NCBI RefSeq assembly: GCF_019890615.1 | Contig: NZ_JAINVZ010000017.1 | Span: 1-64,000, forward strand | Length of the DNA stretch: 64,000 bases | Reading direction: 5' to 3' | Source: Streptantibioticus parmotrematis | GTDB lineage: Bacteria > Actinomycetota > Actinomycetes > Streptomycetales > Streptomycetaceae | Made by a program: the position numbers and the translations under genes | Notes under the pieces: model-generated | What the model saw: the letters and a program-made list of their open reading frames with translations, nothing else | What the model was told of the DNA's origin: nothing | Databases searched by the model: none | In this document: positions 1 through 8,254 of the stretch, piece by piece | Layout: each line of letters begins with the position of its first letter | Position numbering within the stretch: the stretch's first letter is position 1

Positions 1-228
1 GTAGCGGACCAGGGCCATGTTCGCCTCGATCAGGCAGTTGCGCACGTACTGGTACTCGTGCGTGCCCTCCTCCAGGACCTGGAGCCGGGCGAACATGGTC
101 TTCGACATCGCCCGGATGTCCTTCACCGACGCGCCTGCGTCGAGGACCACCTCATCGAGGTGAGCAGGAACGGTCTCCTCCGCGGTGTCCGACGCGTGAC
201 CGATCATCGGGCTGAGCTGCGCCACCAT
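1..228 (-). CDS. SigB/SigF-family RNA polymerase sigma factor, N-terminal part (runs off the window)
   Basis: The minus-strand frame opens at an ATG at 228 preceded by a strong Shine-Dalgarno (AGGAGGGG) and stays open to the window edge, giving 76 residues. The visible part includes EEGTHEYQYVRNCLIEANM, which matches the conserved start of region 2 in the Streptomyces SigB/F/G stress and sporulation sigma factors (typically EEGTxEYxYVRNTLIExNLSLV). The family directs RNA polymerase to stress or developmental promoters and is controlled by anti-sigma kinases and STAS antagonists, both of which lie just downstream on the other strand. The DNA-binding regions are outside the window, so the subgroup cannot be fixed. 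Confidence 0.75.
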   Translation of the reverse strand, partial: MVAQLSPMIGHASDTAEETVPAHLDEVVLDAGASVKDIRAMSKTMFARLQVLEEGTHEYQYVRNCLIEANMALVRY

Positions 229-342
229 GTCCCCTCCTAAGCCTGACCAGCGACAACGCCGAAACTGAGGCTCGCTTACCCCCGAAACCCGGCACTATGC
301 GTGACGTGCGTCACAAACCGGAGTACGCGCGAACACACGCGT

Positions 343-393
343 GCGAACACAAGGGTGGGACGGCTTCCAGGAGCCGTCCCACCCTGTGTTCGC
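343..393 (-). terminator. Strong hairpin downstream of the CsbD-like gene
   Basis: Arms 343-365 and 372-393 pair almost perfectly (22 pairs, one bulged base) around a 6-base loop. It lies 22 bases beyond the stop codon of the csbD-like gene on the minus strand and before the sigma-factor gene, so it most likely ends the csbD transcript. There is no clear T run. Confidence 0.75.
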
Positions 394-414
394 GTATGCC
401 CGCCGTGGGCTGTC

Positions 415-588
415 CTACGGGCGCAGCGCGTCCTTGCCCTTTTCCTTCGCGGCGCGGGCGTCGCCCTTGGTCTGCTCGGCCTCGCCCTTGACCCGCATGC
501 TCTCGTTGCCGACAGCCTCGCCGGCGGTCTTCTTGACCGCACCGGCGACCTGCTCGCCCTTGGCCTTGGCCTTCTGCTCCGCACTCAT
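415..588 (-). CDS. CsbD-family stress protein
   Basis: A 57-residue, highly charged, lysine- and alanine-rich protein starting MSAEQKAKAKGEQVAGAVK and carrying the CsbD signature of KGxxEQxKGxA-type repeats (VKGEAEQTKGDARAAKEKGK). CsbD-like proteins are small, largely disordered proteins induced by general stress; their molecular role is not known. The start at 588 is chosen because AAGGAGG lies about eight bases upstream; a longer reading to 720 would run into the neighbouring promoter region and has no homologous sequence. The gene is divergent from the small hydrophobic protein at 720, a common pairing in Streptomyces, and is close to sigma-control genes, which fits a SigB-type regulon. 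Confidence 0.85.
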   Translation of the reverse strand: MSAEQKAKAKGEQVAGAVKKTAGEAVGNESMRVKGEAEQTKGDARAAKEKGKDALRP

Positions 589-719
589 TCCGGGCCTCCT
601 TGAAAAGGTCGGTTCGTCCTGCCGGACTTCCTCACCGGAGGGACCGTCGTCAAACCCGAAAATTCGAGGGAATGATCGCTGAAGGCGAGGGCACAGGTCG
701 TCGTGGAGGTGATTGGACA

Positions 720-887
720 ATGGGTCCCTTGCTTTTGGTTCTGCTTCTCGCTCTGATTCTCTTCGGTGCGGGCTTCGCCCTCAAAATCCTGTGGTGGGTC
801 GCGGTCGTCGTCCTGGTGGTGTGGCTGCTCGGCTTCCTGGTCCGCAGCGGTGAAGGCGCCGGCCGCAGTCGCTGGTACCGATGGTGA
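720..887 (+). CDS. Small hydrophobic membrane protein
   Basis: A 55-residue protein made almost entirely of two hydrophobic stretches (LLLVLLLALILFGAGFAL and WVAVVVLVVWLLGFLV) followed by a short basic tail ending SRWYRW. It resembles the short 'hydrophobic protein' family often found beside csbD-like genes in Streptomyces. The start at 720 follows GGAGGTGATTGGACA, a good ribosome-binding site at normal spacing. It is probably an inner-membrane stress protein; no enzymatic function can be proposed. Confidence 0.75.
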   Translation: MGPLLLVLLLALILFGAGFALKILWWVAVVVLVVWLLGFLVRSGEGAGRSRWYRW

Positions 888-912
888 CCTGACGTCAGCA
901 CGTCAGGCCGAT

Positions 913-950
913 GGCCGGGGCGACACTCCTTCCGGAGTGTCGCCCCGGCC
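913..950 (+). terminator. Perfect 17-bp stem terminator after the small membrane protein gene
   Basis: Arms 913-929 and 934-950 are perfectly complementary around a TTCC loop, 25 bases after the stop codon at 887. It is the expected end of the short stress transcript; there is no T tract, as is usual in Streptomyces. Confidence 0.85.
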
Positions 951-1175
951 ATTCCCATGCGCGTGACGTTTTCGGGGAATTCCTCCGCACCTCCAAGACG
1001 GGACGGCGGGACCTGCCCACGGAAAGCGGCGATGCGAGAAGTTCATGGCTTCGACATCGCGAGCCCGGGTAGACACATGATTACGGCGGGGCGGACCGCC
1101 CACAAGGGATCTGCACCTCCAGCACGGCCCGTCCCGCCGCCGCACCTTCGATCCCCCTCTGACACAGTGGACGGC

Positions 1176-1523
1176 ATGTACGAGGACGAGACGGTGCGGA
1201 CAAGCAGCGCGATACGCGGAGACGACTTCGTACTGCGAGTGCAAGGCGAACTCGACGCCGACTCCTGCGAGCAGTTCGAGGAGGCGCTGCTGAAGGCCAC
1301 CACAGCGTCCGGAGCACGTACCGTCGTCGACCTGTCCCAGATGACTTTCGCGGACTCCACCGTGCTCCACCTGCTCCTCGCCGCACGTCTTGCGCACCAG
1401 CGCGCCGAGCGGCCCTTCTTCCTGGCGGGCCCGTTCCAACTGCCGGTCGAACGGCTGCTGGAGGTCACCGGAACCCTCGGCTTCTTCCCCCTGTACGTTC
1501 TCGGTACCGCGGACGGCGTCTGA
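1176..1523 (+). CDS. STAS-domain anti-anti-sigma factor
   Basis: A 115-residue single STAS domain of the SpoIIAA/RsbV type. The segment VVDLSQMTFADSTVLHLLL matches the family signature around the regulatory serine (DLSxVxFxDSxGLxxLL), with the phosphorylatable Ser of ADS retained. Such proteins bind anti-sigma kinases when unphosphorylated and so release a sigma factor. The next gene codes for an RsbW-like ATPase, and a SigB/F-type sigma gene lies about 1 kb away, so the three may form one partner-switching set. The start is uncertain: GTG at 1167, in the same frame, is an alternative, and no strong ribosome-binding site is seen for either. Confidence 0.85.
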   Translation: MYEDETVRTSSAIRGDDFVLRVQGELDADSCEQFEEALLKATTASGARTVVDLSQMTFADSTVLHLLLAARLAHQRAERPFFLAGPFQLPVERLLEVTGTLGFFPLYVLGTADGV

Positions 1524-1642
1524 GCCCGGAGCGGGATCCGTTACCCCGGCCGGGACCCATTGCTCCGGTGTATAGGGCACGGACTCGGGCAGGCGCCGAA
1601 AAAGGACAAAGATCCGCGAGGGAGGGAAAGGGGATATCCGGC

Positions 1643-2092
1643 ATGAGCGCTGCCGAGGAGATTCACCATGGCATCCTGCGGACCGTCGATGTGGGGGCGG
1701 TTCCGCGGACAGCCGGGGAGGCGCGCAGCCGGGTGAAGGTGGTTCTGGCACGCTACGGCACCGAGACCGGCCGCACCGTCTCCCTCCGCACGCACGCCGA
1801 CGTACTGCTGGCCGTCTCGGAACTGGCCACCAACGCCATACGCCACGGCGAAGGACTGACCGCCTTCGACGCCGCCGTCGCCGACGACACCCTCCGCGTC
1901 GACATCACCGACGGCACTCCCCTGCTCCCGAAGACCGCGACCGACCAGGAACCCCTGGCGGGCAAGGGCGGACTGGGCTGGCCGATCATCCAGCAGCTCG
2001 CCGACCGGATCACCATCACCCCGACCGGGACCGGCAAGACCATCACCGTCCACTTCCCCCTCGAACTCACCCCGCCGCCCGCCACCTTGTGA
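1643..2092 (+). CDS. RsbW-type anti-sigma ATPase/kinase (HATPase_c_2)
   Basis: A 149-residue GHKL ATPase domain. The N box is visible as LLAVSELATNAIRHG and the G1 region as VDITDGTP, with a glycine-rich GKGGLGWPIIQQLAD segment for the ATP lid, the order seen in RsbW/SpoIIAB-like proteins. These serine kinases hold a sigma factor and phosphorylate STAS antagonists. It follows the STAS gene by 119 bases on the same strand. A purine-rich GGGAAAGGGG lies before the ATG at 1643. The sequence alone cannot show which sigma factor it controls. Confidence 0.85.
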   Translation: MSAAEEIHHGILRTVDVGAVPRTAGEARSRVKVVLARYGTETGRTVSLRTHADVLLAVSELATNAIRHGEGLTAFDAAVADDTLRVDITDGTPLLPKTATDQEPLAGKGGLGWPIIQQLADRITITPTGTGKTITVHFPLELTPPPATL

Positions 2093-2444
2093 ACCGGCCG
2101 ACAGCGGTGAACCGGTAGCCCCCGGGCTCCGCGACCCGCCGGGGCGCCGGAACAGCCCGCAGCGCGACCCCGCTGTGGTCATTCTCACGCAACCGTTCCC
2201 CTGCGACCGGCCGCCGTCGCGATGGCTTGAGAGCGGTTCAATCGCCGTCTTCGCGGTCCCGGTGGAGCCAAGGAGCCATGGCCCGTTGTGGCGCACGGTG
2301 GCCGAAACGCGGAGGCTCGGACCACCGATAAGCAGGAGTTTGAGCGGCAGTCAGAAGCGCGCGGGCGAAAGTCCTGGAACCCTGACGTTACCGTGATCAT
2401 CTTCATGGCGAAGGCGAGCGGGGGCGGAGAGAGGTGAGGGCGGA
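2093..2444. other. Intergenic region upstream of the SARP gene, no gene seen
   Basis: No frame here has codon bias or recognisable homology. The last 20 bases hold the purine-rich leader (GAGAGGTGAGGG) of the SARP gene. The stretch around 2380-2410 is less GC-rich than its surroundings and is the likely promoter area, but I cannot assign -35/-10 boxes with confidence. Confidence 0.5.
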
Positions 2445-5400
2445 ATGCCGGATGCGATGCGCTTCGACGTGCTGGGAACAGTGCGGGCGTACCGGGCCGA
2501 CGCCGAGCTGCGCGTCGGCCCGCCGCAGCGGCAGGCGATGCTGGCCGTCCTGCTCCTGCGGCCCGGTCACACCGCGTCGATGGCCCAGCTGATCGACGCG
2601 TTGTGGGGGGACGAGCCGCCGAACGCGGCGGTCACCACGATCCGCACCTACGCCTGGCAGGTACGCCGGTCCCTGGAGCCGGACCGGACGGCGCCGAGCG
2701 TGCTGGTGTCGGTGGGCGACGGCTACCGGCTCGCCGTCGCCTCGTCCGTGATCGACGCCTGGCGTGCGGAGTCCCTGATCGGGCAGGCCGCGCGGGAACG
2801 GGACGCGGGGCAGCCCGCCCGGGCCGGCCGCCTGCTCGGCGAAGCGCTCGGCCTGTGGCGCGGCGAGCCGCTGGCGGGCGTGCCCGGCCCCTTCGCCGAG
2901 CGGCAGCGCGACCGGCTGGAGGAGTTGCGGGTCGCCGCGCTGGAGGAGCACTTCGACCTCGATCTGGCCCTCGGCCGCCACCGTCTCGCCATTCCGGGCC
3001 TGACCGAACTCACCGCAGCGCACCCGCTGCGCGAGCGCCCCTACGGCCTGCTGATGCGGGCGCTGTACGGGGTGGGGCGACAGGCGGACGCGCTCGCGGT
3101 GTTCAACAGGGTGCGGCAGTTGCTCGCCGAGGAGCAGGGCATCGATCCCGGGCCGGAGCTGAGCGGTGTGCACCGGCGGATCCTGGAGGGCGATCCGGCG
3201 CTGACGGCCGCCGTCGCCGGGGAGGCGCGGGCCGCCGACCAGCGGGAGGAGCACCCGGCCGATCCCGGCCCTGATGCCGAGGCGCGGATTCCCGGCGGGC
3301 CGAGCGGTGAGATCCCGTCCTGTCCGCCGCCCGCCCAACTCCCGCCCGATACACCGGACTTCACCGGACGCGAGGCCCAGGTCGGCCAGTTGTGCCGGGT
3401 GCTGACCGCGTCCGGCCGGCTCGCGCCCGCCGTGGTGGCGGTGGCCGGGATGGGCGGGGTCGGCAAGACGTCCCTGGCGGTGCACATCGCACACCGGGTC
3501 CGTTCCGCGTACCCGGACGGGCAGCTCCACGCGGACCTGCGCGGAAGCGACAGCAATCCGGCGGACCCCGGCATCGTGCTGGCCGGGTTCCTCGCGGCGC
3601 TGGGGGTGTCCGCGCAGGCGGTGCCCGACGCGCTCGCCGATCGCTGCCGGATGTTCCGCACCCTGCTGGACGGCCGCCGGGTGCTGATCGTGCTGGACAA
3701 CGCGCGGGACGCGACGCAGCTCGTCGACCTGATCCCGGGCTCGGCGAGCTGCGGGGTCATCGCCACCAGCAGGTCGCGGCTGTTCGGGCTGCCGCTGACC
3801 GCGCAGCTGAGCCTGGACCCCTTCCAGCCCGACGAGGCGCTCGCCCTGCTGGGCGCGGTCATCGGGCCTCGGCGTCTGGCGAGTCAGCGGTCCGACACCC
3901 TCGATCTGGTCGCCGCCTGCGGACATCTCCCGCTGGCCATCCGCATCGTGGCCACCAGACTCGCGGCCCGGCCCGGCTGGAGCATCGCGACGCTCACCGC
4001 GCGCCTGGCCGACGAGCAACGGCGCATCGGCGAACTGCGGGTCGGCGGCATGGCCATCGACGCCGTCTTCGAACTCGGCTACCGGCAGCTGACCTCGGCG
4101 CAGGCCCGGGCGTTCCGGCTGCTGGCCGTGGCGGGGGCGCCGGGGATCGGCCTCGTCGCGTCGGCGGCGCTGCTCGCCCTGGACGAGGAGACGACAGAGG
4201 AGTCGCTGGAGTCCCTCGTGGACGCCGCCATGCTGGAGTCGCCAGAACCGGGCCGGTACCGCTACCACGACCTGCTGCGGGTGTTCGCCCTGCAACACGG
4301 CGCCGGGGGCGAGCCCGACGAGGCCGCCCACGCCCTCGGGCGACTGCTGGACTTCCTGCTGACCACCGCGTGCAGCGCCTTCTCGCACGCCGTTCCCGGC
4401 GACCCGGTCGCCGACGCCCTGGGCCCTCTGCGGGCGCCGGGTCTGTCGTTCGCCGACGTGCACGCCGCGCGTTCGTGGGTCACCGGGGAGATCGACTCGG
4501 TCACGACGGTGGCCCTCGCCGCCGCGGGCCTGCCGCTGCGGACCGACGGCGAACACCTGCGGGTCGCCGTCGACCTGCTGATCGCGGTCAGCCCTTTCGC
4601 GCGCGACGTGCGGTACGGGCGGCTGGCACCGACCGCGCTCGCCCTGGCCCGTACCGCGGAGCTGCGCGGCGACCGGCGTACGGCGGGACGCGCCCGGTCG
4701 CTCTGCAGCACGATCGCGTTGCAGACCGCGCGGCCCGCCGACGCGGAGGAGCACGCCAGGCTGGCCATCGAGGCGTCCCGGGCCACCGGCGACACGGTCA
4801 TTCTCCGGCAGGCGCTCAACGACCTGGGGCTGGCCGCGCAGTTCCTGCGCCGGTTCGACGAGGCGGTGGCCTGCTACGACGAGGCGATCGCGATCGCCCG
4901 GGCCCTGGGCCACCGCTCGGGCGAGGCGGCGACCACCATCAACGCGGCGCTGGCCCGGGTCCGCGACGGCCGGGCGGACGAGGCGATCACGGACTGCGAG
5001 GCGGCGCTGACCGTGCTGCGCGGCCTGGGTGACCTCTCGGGGGTGGCCTACGCGTTGTACGTGCTGGGTCTGGCGCTGCACGAGCAGGGGCGGTACGACG
5101 ACGCGGTCGCGCGGTACACCGAGTGCCTGGACGTGTGCCGGTCGGCGGGGCTGCGGGACCGGGAGACGCACGCGCTGTACCGGCTCGCCGAGACGCTGCG
5201 CAGGATGGGGCGGTGCGAGGAGGCGGCCCGGCACGCCGGGGCGGCCGTCGCCCGGTGCGAGGAGATGGGCGCTGAACGCGACCTGGCGCACGCCCTGACC
5301 GTGCTCGGGCAGGCCCGGAGCGACCTGGGCCGAGCCGGGGAGGCGCGCGTCCAACTCGACCGCGCGCTGGGGATCTTCACGCGGCTGGGCCTGCCCGACG

Positions 5401-5459
5401 CGGCCGACGTCTCCCGGCTGCTCGCCCTGATCCCCCAGGGCGCGGCCTCCGACGGCTGA
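2445..5459 (+). CDS. SARP-family transcriptional activator with NB-ARC and TPR domains (AfsR-like)
   Basis: A 1004-residue multidomain regulator. Residues 1-95 are an OmpR-type winged helix ([19 protein letters not shown], then [11 protein letters not shown]), and about 95-245 are the bacterial transcriptional activator domain ([20 protein letters not shown], REQxGxxPGxEL-like [12 protein letters not shown]). About 305-560 are an NB-ARC/STAND ATPase with Walker [10 protein letters not shown] and Walker B VLIVLDNA. The rest is helical with TPR-like repeats ([18 protein letters not shown]). AfsR-type SARPs activate antibiotic gene clusters by binding direct repeats overlapping the -35 region. 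Its position beside the biosynthetic locus, reading toward it, makes it the likely pathway activator. The start at 2445 follows GAGAGGTGAGGGCGGA. Confidence 0.92.
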   Translation: MPDAMRFDVLGTVRAYRADAELRVGPPQRQAMLAVLLLRPGHTASMAQLIDALWGDEPPNAAVTTIRTYAWQVRRSLEPDRTAPSVLVSVGDGYRLAVASSVIDAWRAESLIGQAARERDAGQPARAGRLLGEALGLWRGEPLAGVPGPFAERQRDRLEELRVAALEEHFDLDLALGRHRLAIPGLTELTAAHPLRERPYGLLMRALYGVGRQADALAVFNRVRQLLAEEQGIDPGPELSGVHRRILEGDPALTAAVAGEARAADQREEHPADPGPDAEARIPGGPSGEIPSCPPPAQLPPDTPDFTGREAQVGQLCRVLTASGRLAPAVVAVAGMGGVGKTSLAVHIAHRVRSAYPDGQLHADLRGSDSNPADPGIVLAGFLAALGVSAQAVPDALADRCRMFRTLLDGRRVLIVLDNARDATQLVDLIPGSASCGVIATSRSRLFGLPLTAQLSLDPFQPDEALALLGAVIGPRRLASQRSDTLDLVAACGHLPLAIRIVATRLAARPGWSIATLTARLADEQRRIGELRVGGMAIDAVFELGYRQLTSAQARAFRLLAVAGAPGIGLVASAALLALDEETTEESLESLVDAAMLESPEPGRYRYHDLLRVFALQHGAGGEPDEAAHALGRLLDFLLTTACSAFSHAVPGDPVADALGPLRAPGLSFADVHAARSWVTGEIDSVTTVALAAAGLPLRTDGEHLRVAVDLLIAVSPFARDVRYGRLAPTALALARTAELRGDRRTAGRARSLCSTIALQTARPADAEEHARLAIEASRATGDTVILRQALNDLGLAAQFLRRFDEAVACYDEAIAIARALGHRSGEAATTINAALARVRDGRADEAITDCEAALTVLRGLGDLSGVAYALYVLGLALHEQGRYDDAVARYTECLDVCRSAGLRDRETHALYRLAETLRRMGRCEEAARHAGAAVARCEEMGAERDLAHALTVLGQARSDLGRAGEARVQLDRALGIFTRLGLPDAADVSRLLALIPQGAASDG

Positions 5460-5525
5460 GGGGACCGGTCCTTCCGCGGCCCGGGCGGGCGCGGGGACGG
5501 GAACGGACGGGCGCCGCACGGCGGA

Positions 5526-5750
5526 TCAGCTCTTCGGGTTGCAGGTCTCGCAGCTCGACCCGGTGCTGTTCCACAGCTGCTGGCCGTAGACGCCGACAGC
5601 CCGCTCGACCCGGGCGGTGTGGCCGCCGGGGGCGGGGGCCGCGAGCGCCGCGACGGCGGACCCCGGCAAGGCGGCCAGTACGGCGATCAGTCCGAACACC
5701 GCGGCCCCACCGCGGACGAGCGTCGCTGCGTCGGTCTTCCTCGAAGTCAC
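5526..5750 (-). CDS. Small secreted peptide with C-terminal CxxC (unknown)
   Basis: A 74-residue protein starting with GTG at 5750, supported by AGGAGG about ten bases upstream. Residues 12-40 form a typical Sec signal (GGAAVFGLIAVLAALPGSAV with alanine-rich AxA cleavage options), leaving a mature peptide of about 35 residues that ends NSTGSSCETCNPKS. The two cysteines spaced CxxC at the extreme C-terminus are the only cysteines. It is convergent with the SARP gene and divergent from the biosynthetic operon. I do not recognise a family. It could be a secreted peptide, a binding partner of the pathway product, or a second peptide substrate. Confidence 0.65.
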   Translation of the reverse strand: MTSRKTDAATLVRGGAAVFGLIAVLAALPGSAVAALAAPAPGGHTARVERAVGVYGQQLWNSTGSSCETCNPKS

Positions 5751-5920
5751 GGCGGGAGCCTCCTACTGTGGCGCGTTGGTGCTGATGTGTGGTTCACCCT
5801 GCCGCATGCCGATCAACGGGCGATCAACGCCCTGGTGGGAGGGGCGTTACGGGCGGTGTGCCACGCCCTTCTTGGCGCCCGCGTGATGCCCACCGGGTCG
5901 GCGCGGCAACCCCGAGTGCG

Positions 5921-5950
5921 TTGATCGGCAATAGATTTCACGCCTATCGC
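5921..5950 (+). promoter_or_regulatory. Possible promoter for the biosynthetic operon
   Basis: In a locally AT-richer stretch, TTGATC (5921-5926) and TATCGC (5945-5950) are separated by 18 bases. This is a plausible HrdB-type promoter reading toward the HPr-kinase-like gene at 6078 and leaving a leader of about 120 bases. The -10 element is imperfect, so this is tentative. Confidence 0.4.
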
Positions 5951-6007
5951 GCCGCTCTAGCGTCATTCCTGTCGCCCCGGCCGGTGAGCCGGAGGCGGAT
6001 TCCCGTG

Positions 6008-6060
6008 CCATTGCGGCAGGCCATTCCGGCAGGCCCGTTCCGGCAGCCGATTCCGACAGG
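6008..6060 (+). repeat. Four tandem 13-base repeats in the operon leader
   Basis: Four adjacent near-copies of a 13-base unit of the form CCATTCCGGCAGG occupy 6008-6020, 6021-6033, 6034-6046 and 6047-6060 (the last is 14 bases). They end exactly at the ribosome-binding site (GAGAAAGGAGG) of the gene at 6078. They may bind a regulator or be an RNA-level control element; alternatively they are simple slippage repeats. Confidence 0.7.
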
Positions 6061-6077
6061 AGAAAGGAGGCGTCCTC

Positions 6078-7262
6078 GTGACGACGTCCACTTCGGGCAC
6101 GCGGACCGCGGTCGAATCCTTCCCCATGGGAGCGGCCTTCGCCTCGGTGCGAGTGGATTCGGAGATTTCCGGGGTCCACGCCGAAACGCGCGAGCGGTGC
6201 AGCCCGCTGTTCTCGTTCGACGACTTTCCGCACGAGCCCCGGGTGACCGTGCGCGTCTCGCGCACCGAGCGCCTGGAGGTCCCCGCCGACACCTGGCGGC
6301 ACCGCGACGAGACGCCGGTGCTGGACCTGGACGCGAGCCGCTTCCTGGTCGCGGAGTTCGGCAGCCGGTACGCGCTGCTGGAACCGGGTGACGGGGACGC
6401 GGCGCCGATGGCCGTCCTCGGCGAACGCGGCGGACGCCACGTCGAGATCCAGGTGACGGAGGACTCCCCCGCCGCACGGCGTGCGGTGGCGCGCCACCTG
6501 CGGTTCCTCATGGGCGCCCAGCTCACGTCGGCCGGGCTGCCGGCGCTGCACGGGTCCGCGGTGGCGGCGGACGGCCGCGCGGTCATGGTGCTCGGCAGCC
6601 GCGGCTCCGGAAAGTCCTCGCTGATGCTTCTGGCGACGACGCTGCTCGGGTGGCGGTTCGTCTCGGACGACGTCATCCTGCCGTACCGCGATCCGGCGAG
6701 CGGCGAGCCGCGCGTCATCGGGCTCCCGAAGCGCATCGGGGTCAGCGTGGCCGCCCTCGACGGCCACCGGGCGCGGGAGCGTTTCGAGCAGACCCCGCTG
6801 CGGGGGCACGGCGGCGCCCCCGGCCGCCTCGACCTCGACCCGGCCCGGCCGTGGGGCGCGGAGCACCGGGTGCGGCTCCACTGCGACCTCGGCGAGTTCC
6901 TGGCCATCACCGGTGCGCAGGCGGCCTCCGACGCCCGTCCGGCCGGGGTCGTGCTGCCGGTCGCCCGGCACGAGGAACGCGGCTGGCGGATCGAGCGGCT
7001 GGCACCGGGCGAGACCGGCTGGCTGACCGAACACCGGGCGCGCACCCGCCAGTTGAAGTACGTGACGGACTTCCTGGGGCTGCTGCCGCAGGATCGCCCG
7101 GCAGGCGTCGCCGACGTCCTGCCCGCGCTGCGCGCCCTGCCTGTCGTGCGCGTCGTCTACGGAGCGGACGTCAACCGTGACTTCGCCCGCTTCTGGGGCG
7201 AGGTGACCGCGGCGCTCGGCTGCGCCGAGCCGCTGCCCGAGCCGAGCGGGAGGCCGGTGTGA
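6078..7262 (+). CDS. HPr-kinase-like P-loop protein (first copy)
   Basis: A 394-residue protein whose C-terminal half has the HPr(Ser) kinase core: LHGSAVAADGRAVMVLGSRG followed by the Walker A lysine (GSRGSGKSS, about residues 173-181), then FVSDDVILPY, the acidic motif that follows the P-loop in this family. HPr-kinase-like proteins of this kind occur in several ribosomal-peptide loci, for example with lasso peptides, where they phosphorylate a precursor; the substrate here is unknown. GTG at 6078 is chosen because AAGGAGG lies at normal spacing. Its stop overlaps the start of the ABC ATPase gene (GTGA), so the two are translationally coupled. A second homologue is encoded at 16531. Confidence 0.75.
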   Translation: MTTSTSGTRTAVESFPMGAAFASVRVDSEISGVHAETRERCSPLFSFDDFPHEPRVTVRVSRTERLEVPADTWRHRDETPVLDLDASRFLVAEFGSRYALLEPGDGDAAPMAVLGERGGRHVEIQVTEDSPAARRAVARHLRFLMGAQLTSAGLPALHGSAVAADGRAVMVLGSRGSGKSSLMLLATTLLGWRFVSDDVILPYRDPASGEPRVIGLPKRIGVSVAALDGHRARERFEQTPLRGHGGAPGRLDLDPARPWGAEHRVRLHCDLGEFLAITGAQAASDARPAGVVLPVARHEERGWRIERLAPGETGWLTEHRARTRQLKYVTDFLGLLPQDRPAGVADVLPALRALPVVRVVYGADVNRDFARFWGEVTAALGCAEPLPEPSGRPV

Positions 7263-8254
7263 ACGCGATCCCGCCGGCCGGCGGATTCGCCCTCGCGGTC
7301 GAGGTGTCGGGGCTGAGCCGCACCTTCACGCCCGGGCGCGGTGTGCGCCGCAAGCGGGCGGACGTGCTCGCGCTGGACGGCGTCGACCTGACGGTGCCGC
7401 GCGGCGAGGTGCACGGCCTGCTCGGCCCCAACGGGGCGGGCAAGACGACGCTGTGCAAGATCCTCTCGACGATCCTGCTGCCGACCTCGGGGACGGTGCG
7501 GGTCTGCGGGCTCGACGTGGTCACCGACGTGCGGGGGGTCCGTGCGCGGATCGGCATCGTCTTCGGCGGCGACCGCGGCCTCTACACACGACTGACGGCA
7601 CGTCAGAATCTGTCGTTCTGGGCCGCGTTGAGCGGCCTGTCGGGACGCGGCAGCGCCGCGCGGGTGGACGCCGTGCTGGACCGGGTCGGGCTGCGGGACC
7701 GCGCCGACGACCGCGTGGAGGAGTACTCCCGCGGCATGAAGCAGCGGCTGCACCTGGCCCGGGCCCTGGTCCACGAGCCGACACTGCTGCTGCTGGACGA
7801 GCCCACCACCGGCATGGACCCGGTGGCGGCGCGGGACTTCCGCACCCTGGTCGGGGAGGTCAGCGGCAGCGGGTGCACCGTGCTGCTGACCACCCACGAC
7901 ATGGACGAGGCCGAAGCGCTCTGCTCCCGCGTCACGCTCATCGACAACGGGCGGATCCTGACCACCGACCGCCCCCAGGCGCTCGGCGAGTGGATCAGCC
8001 GCTACGAGCGGGTCGAGGCGGAGGGCGTGCCGTCCGCCGTCGCCGACCGGCTGGAGGAACTGGAAGGGGTGGGATCGCTCCAACGCTCCCCCGGCGGCCG
8101 GATACGCGTGCAGACCACCGCCCAGGGCGCGAGCGCCGTCGTCATACGGACCCTGCTGGACGCGGGCGTCACCACGATGAGCGTCAACCGCCCCACCCTG
8201 GAAGAGGTCTACCTGCACGTCATCGGCGACCGCGGCATGGCGGTGGGCCGATGA
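7259..8254 (+). CDS. ABC transporter ATP-binding protein (DrrA-like)
   Basis: A 331-residue ABC ATPase with all motifs: Walker A GPNGAGKTT, signature EYSRGMKQRL, Walker B LLLLDEPTTGMDP and the H-loop TTHDMDEAE. The C-terminal extension of about 90 residues is typical of DrrA/CcmA-type subunits of two-component drug and peptide exporters. The start is a GTG at 7259 overlapping the previous stop, and the gene is coupled to the permease gene by an ATGA overlap. It probably powers export of the pathway product, giving self-resistance. Confidence 0.93.
   Translation: MNAIPPAGGFALAVEVSGLSRTFTPGRGVRRKRADVLALDGVDLTVPRGEVHGLLGPNGAGKTTLCKILSTILLPTSGTVRVCGLDVVTDVRGVRARIGIVFGGDRGLYTRLTARQNLSFWAALSGLSGRGSAARVDAVLDRVGLRDRADDRVEEYSRGMKQRLHLARALVHEPTLLLLDEPTTGMDPVAARDFRTLVGEVSGSGCTVLLTTHDMDEAEALCSRVTLIDNGRILTTDRPQALGEWISRYERVEAEGVPSAVADRLEELEGVGSLQRSPGGRIRVQTTAQGASAVVIRTLLDAGVTTMSVNRPTLEEVYLHVIGDRGMAVGR

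Noticed and set aside
301-314. Short palindrome GTGACGTGCGTCAC upstream of the sigma-factor gene as an operator
   Set aside because: The arms are only six bases and such a match is expected by chance; no related site is seen.
2175-2396. A 73-codon open frame before the SARP gene
   Set aside because: No ribosome-binding site, no codon bias and no recognisable sequence.
2403-5519. A 1038-codon open frame on the minus strand opposite the SARP gene
   Set aside because: It is antisense to a gene with clear domains; such long frames arise from high GC at third codon positions, and the translation is low-complexity Arg/Gly/Gln-rich.
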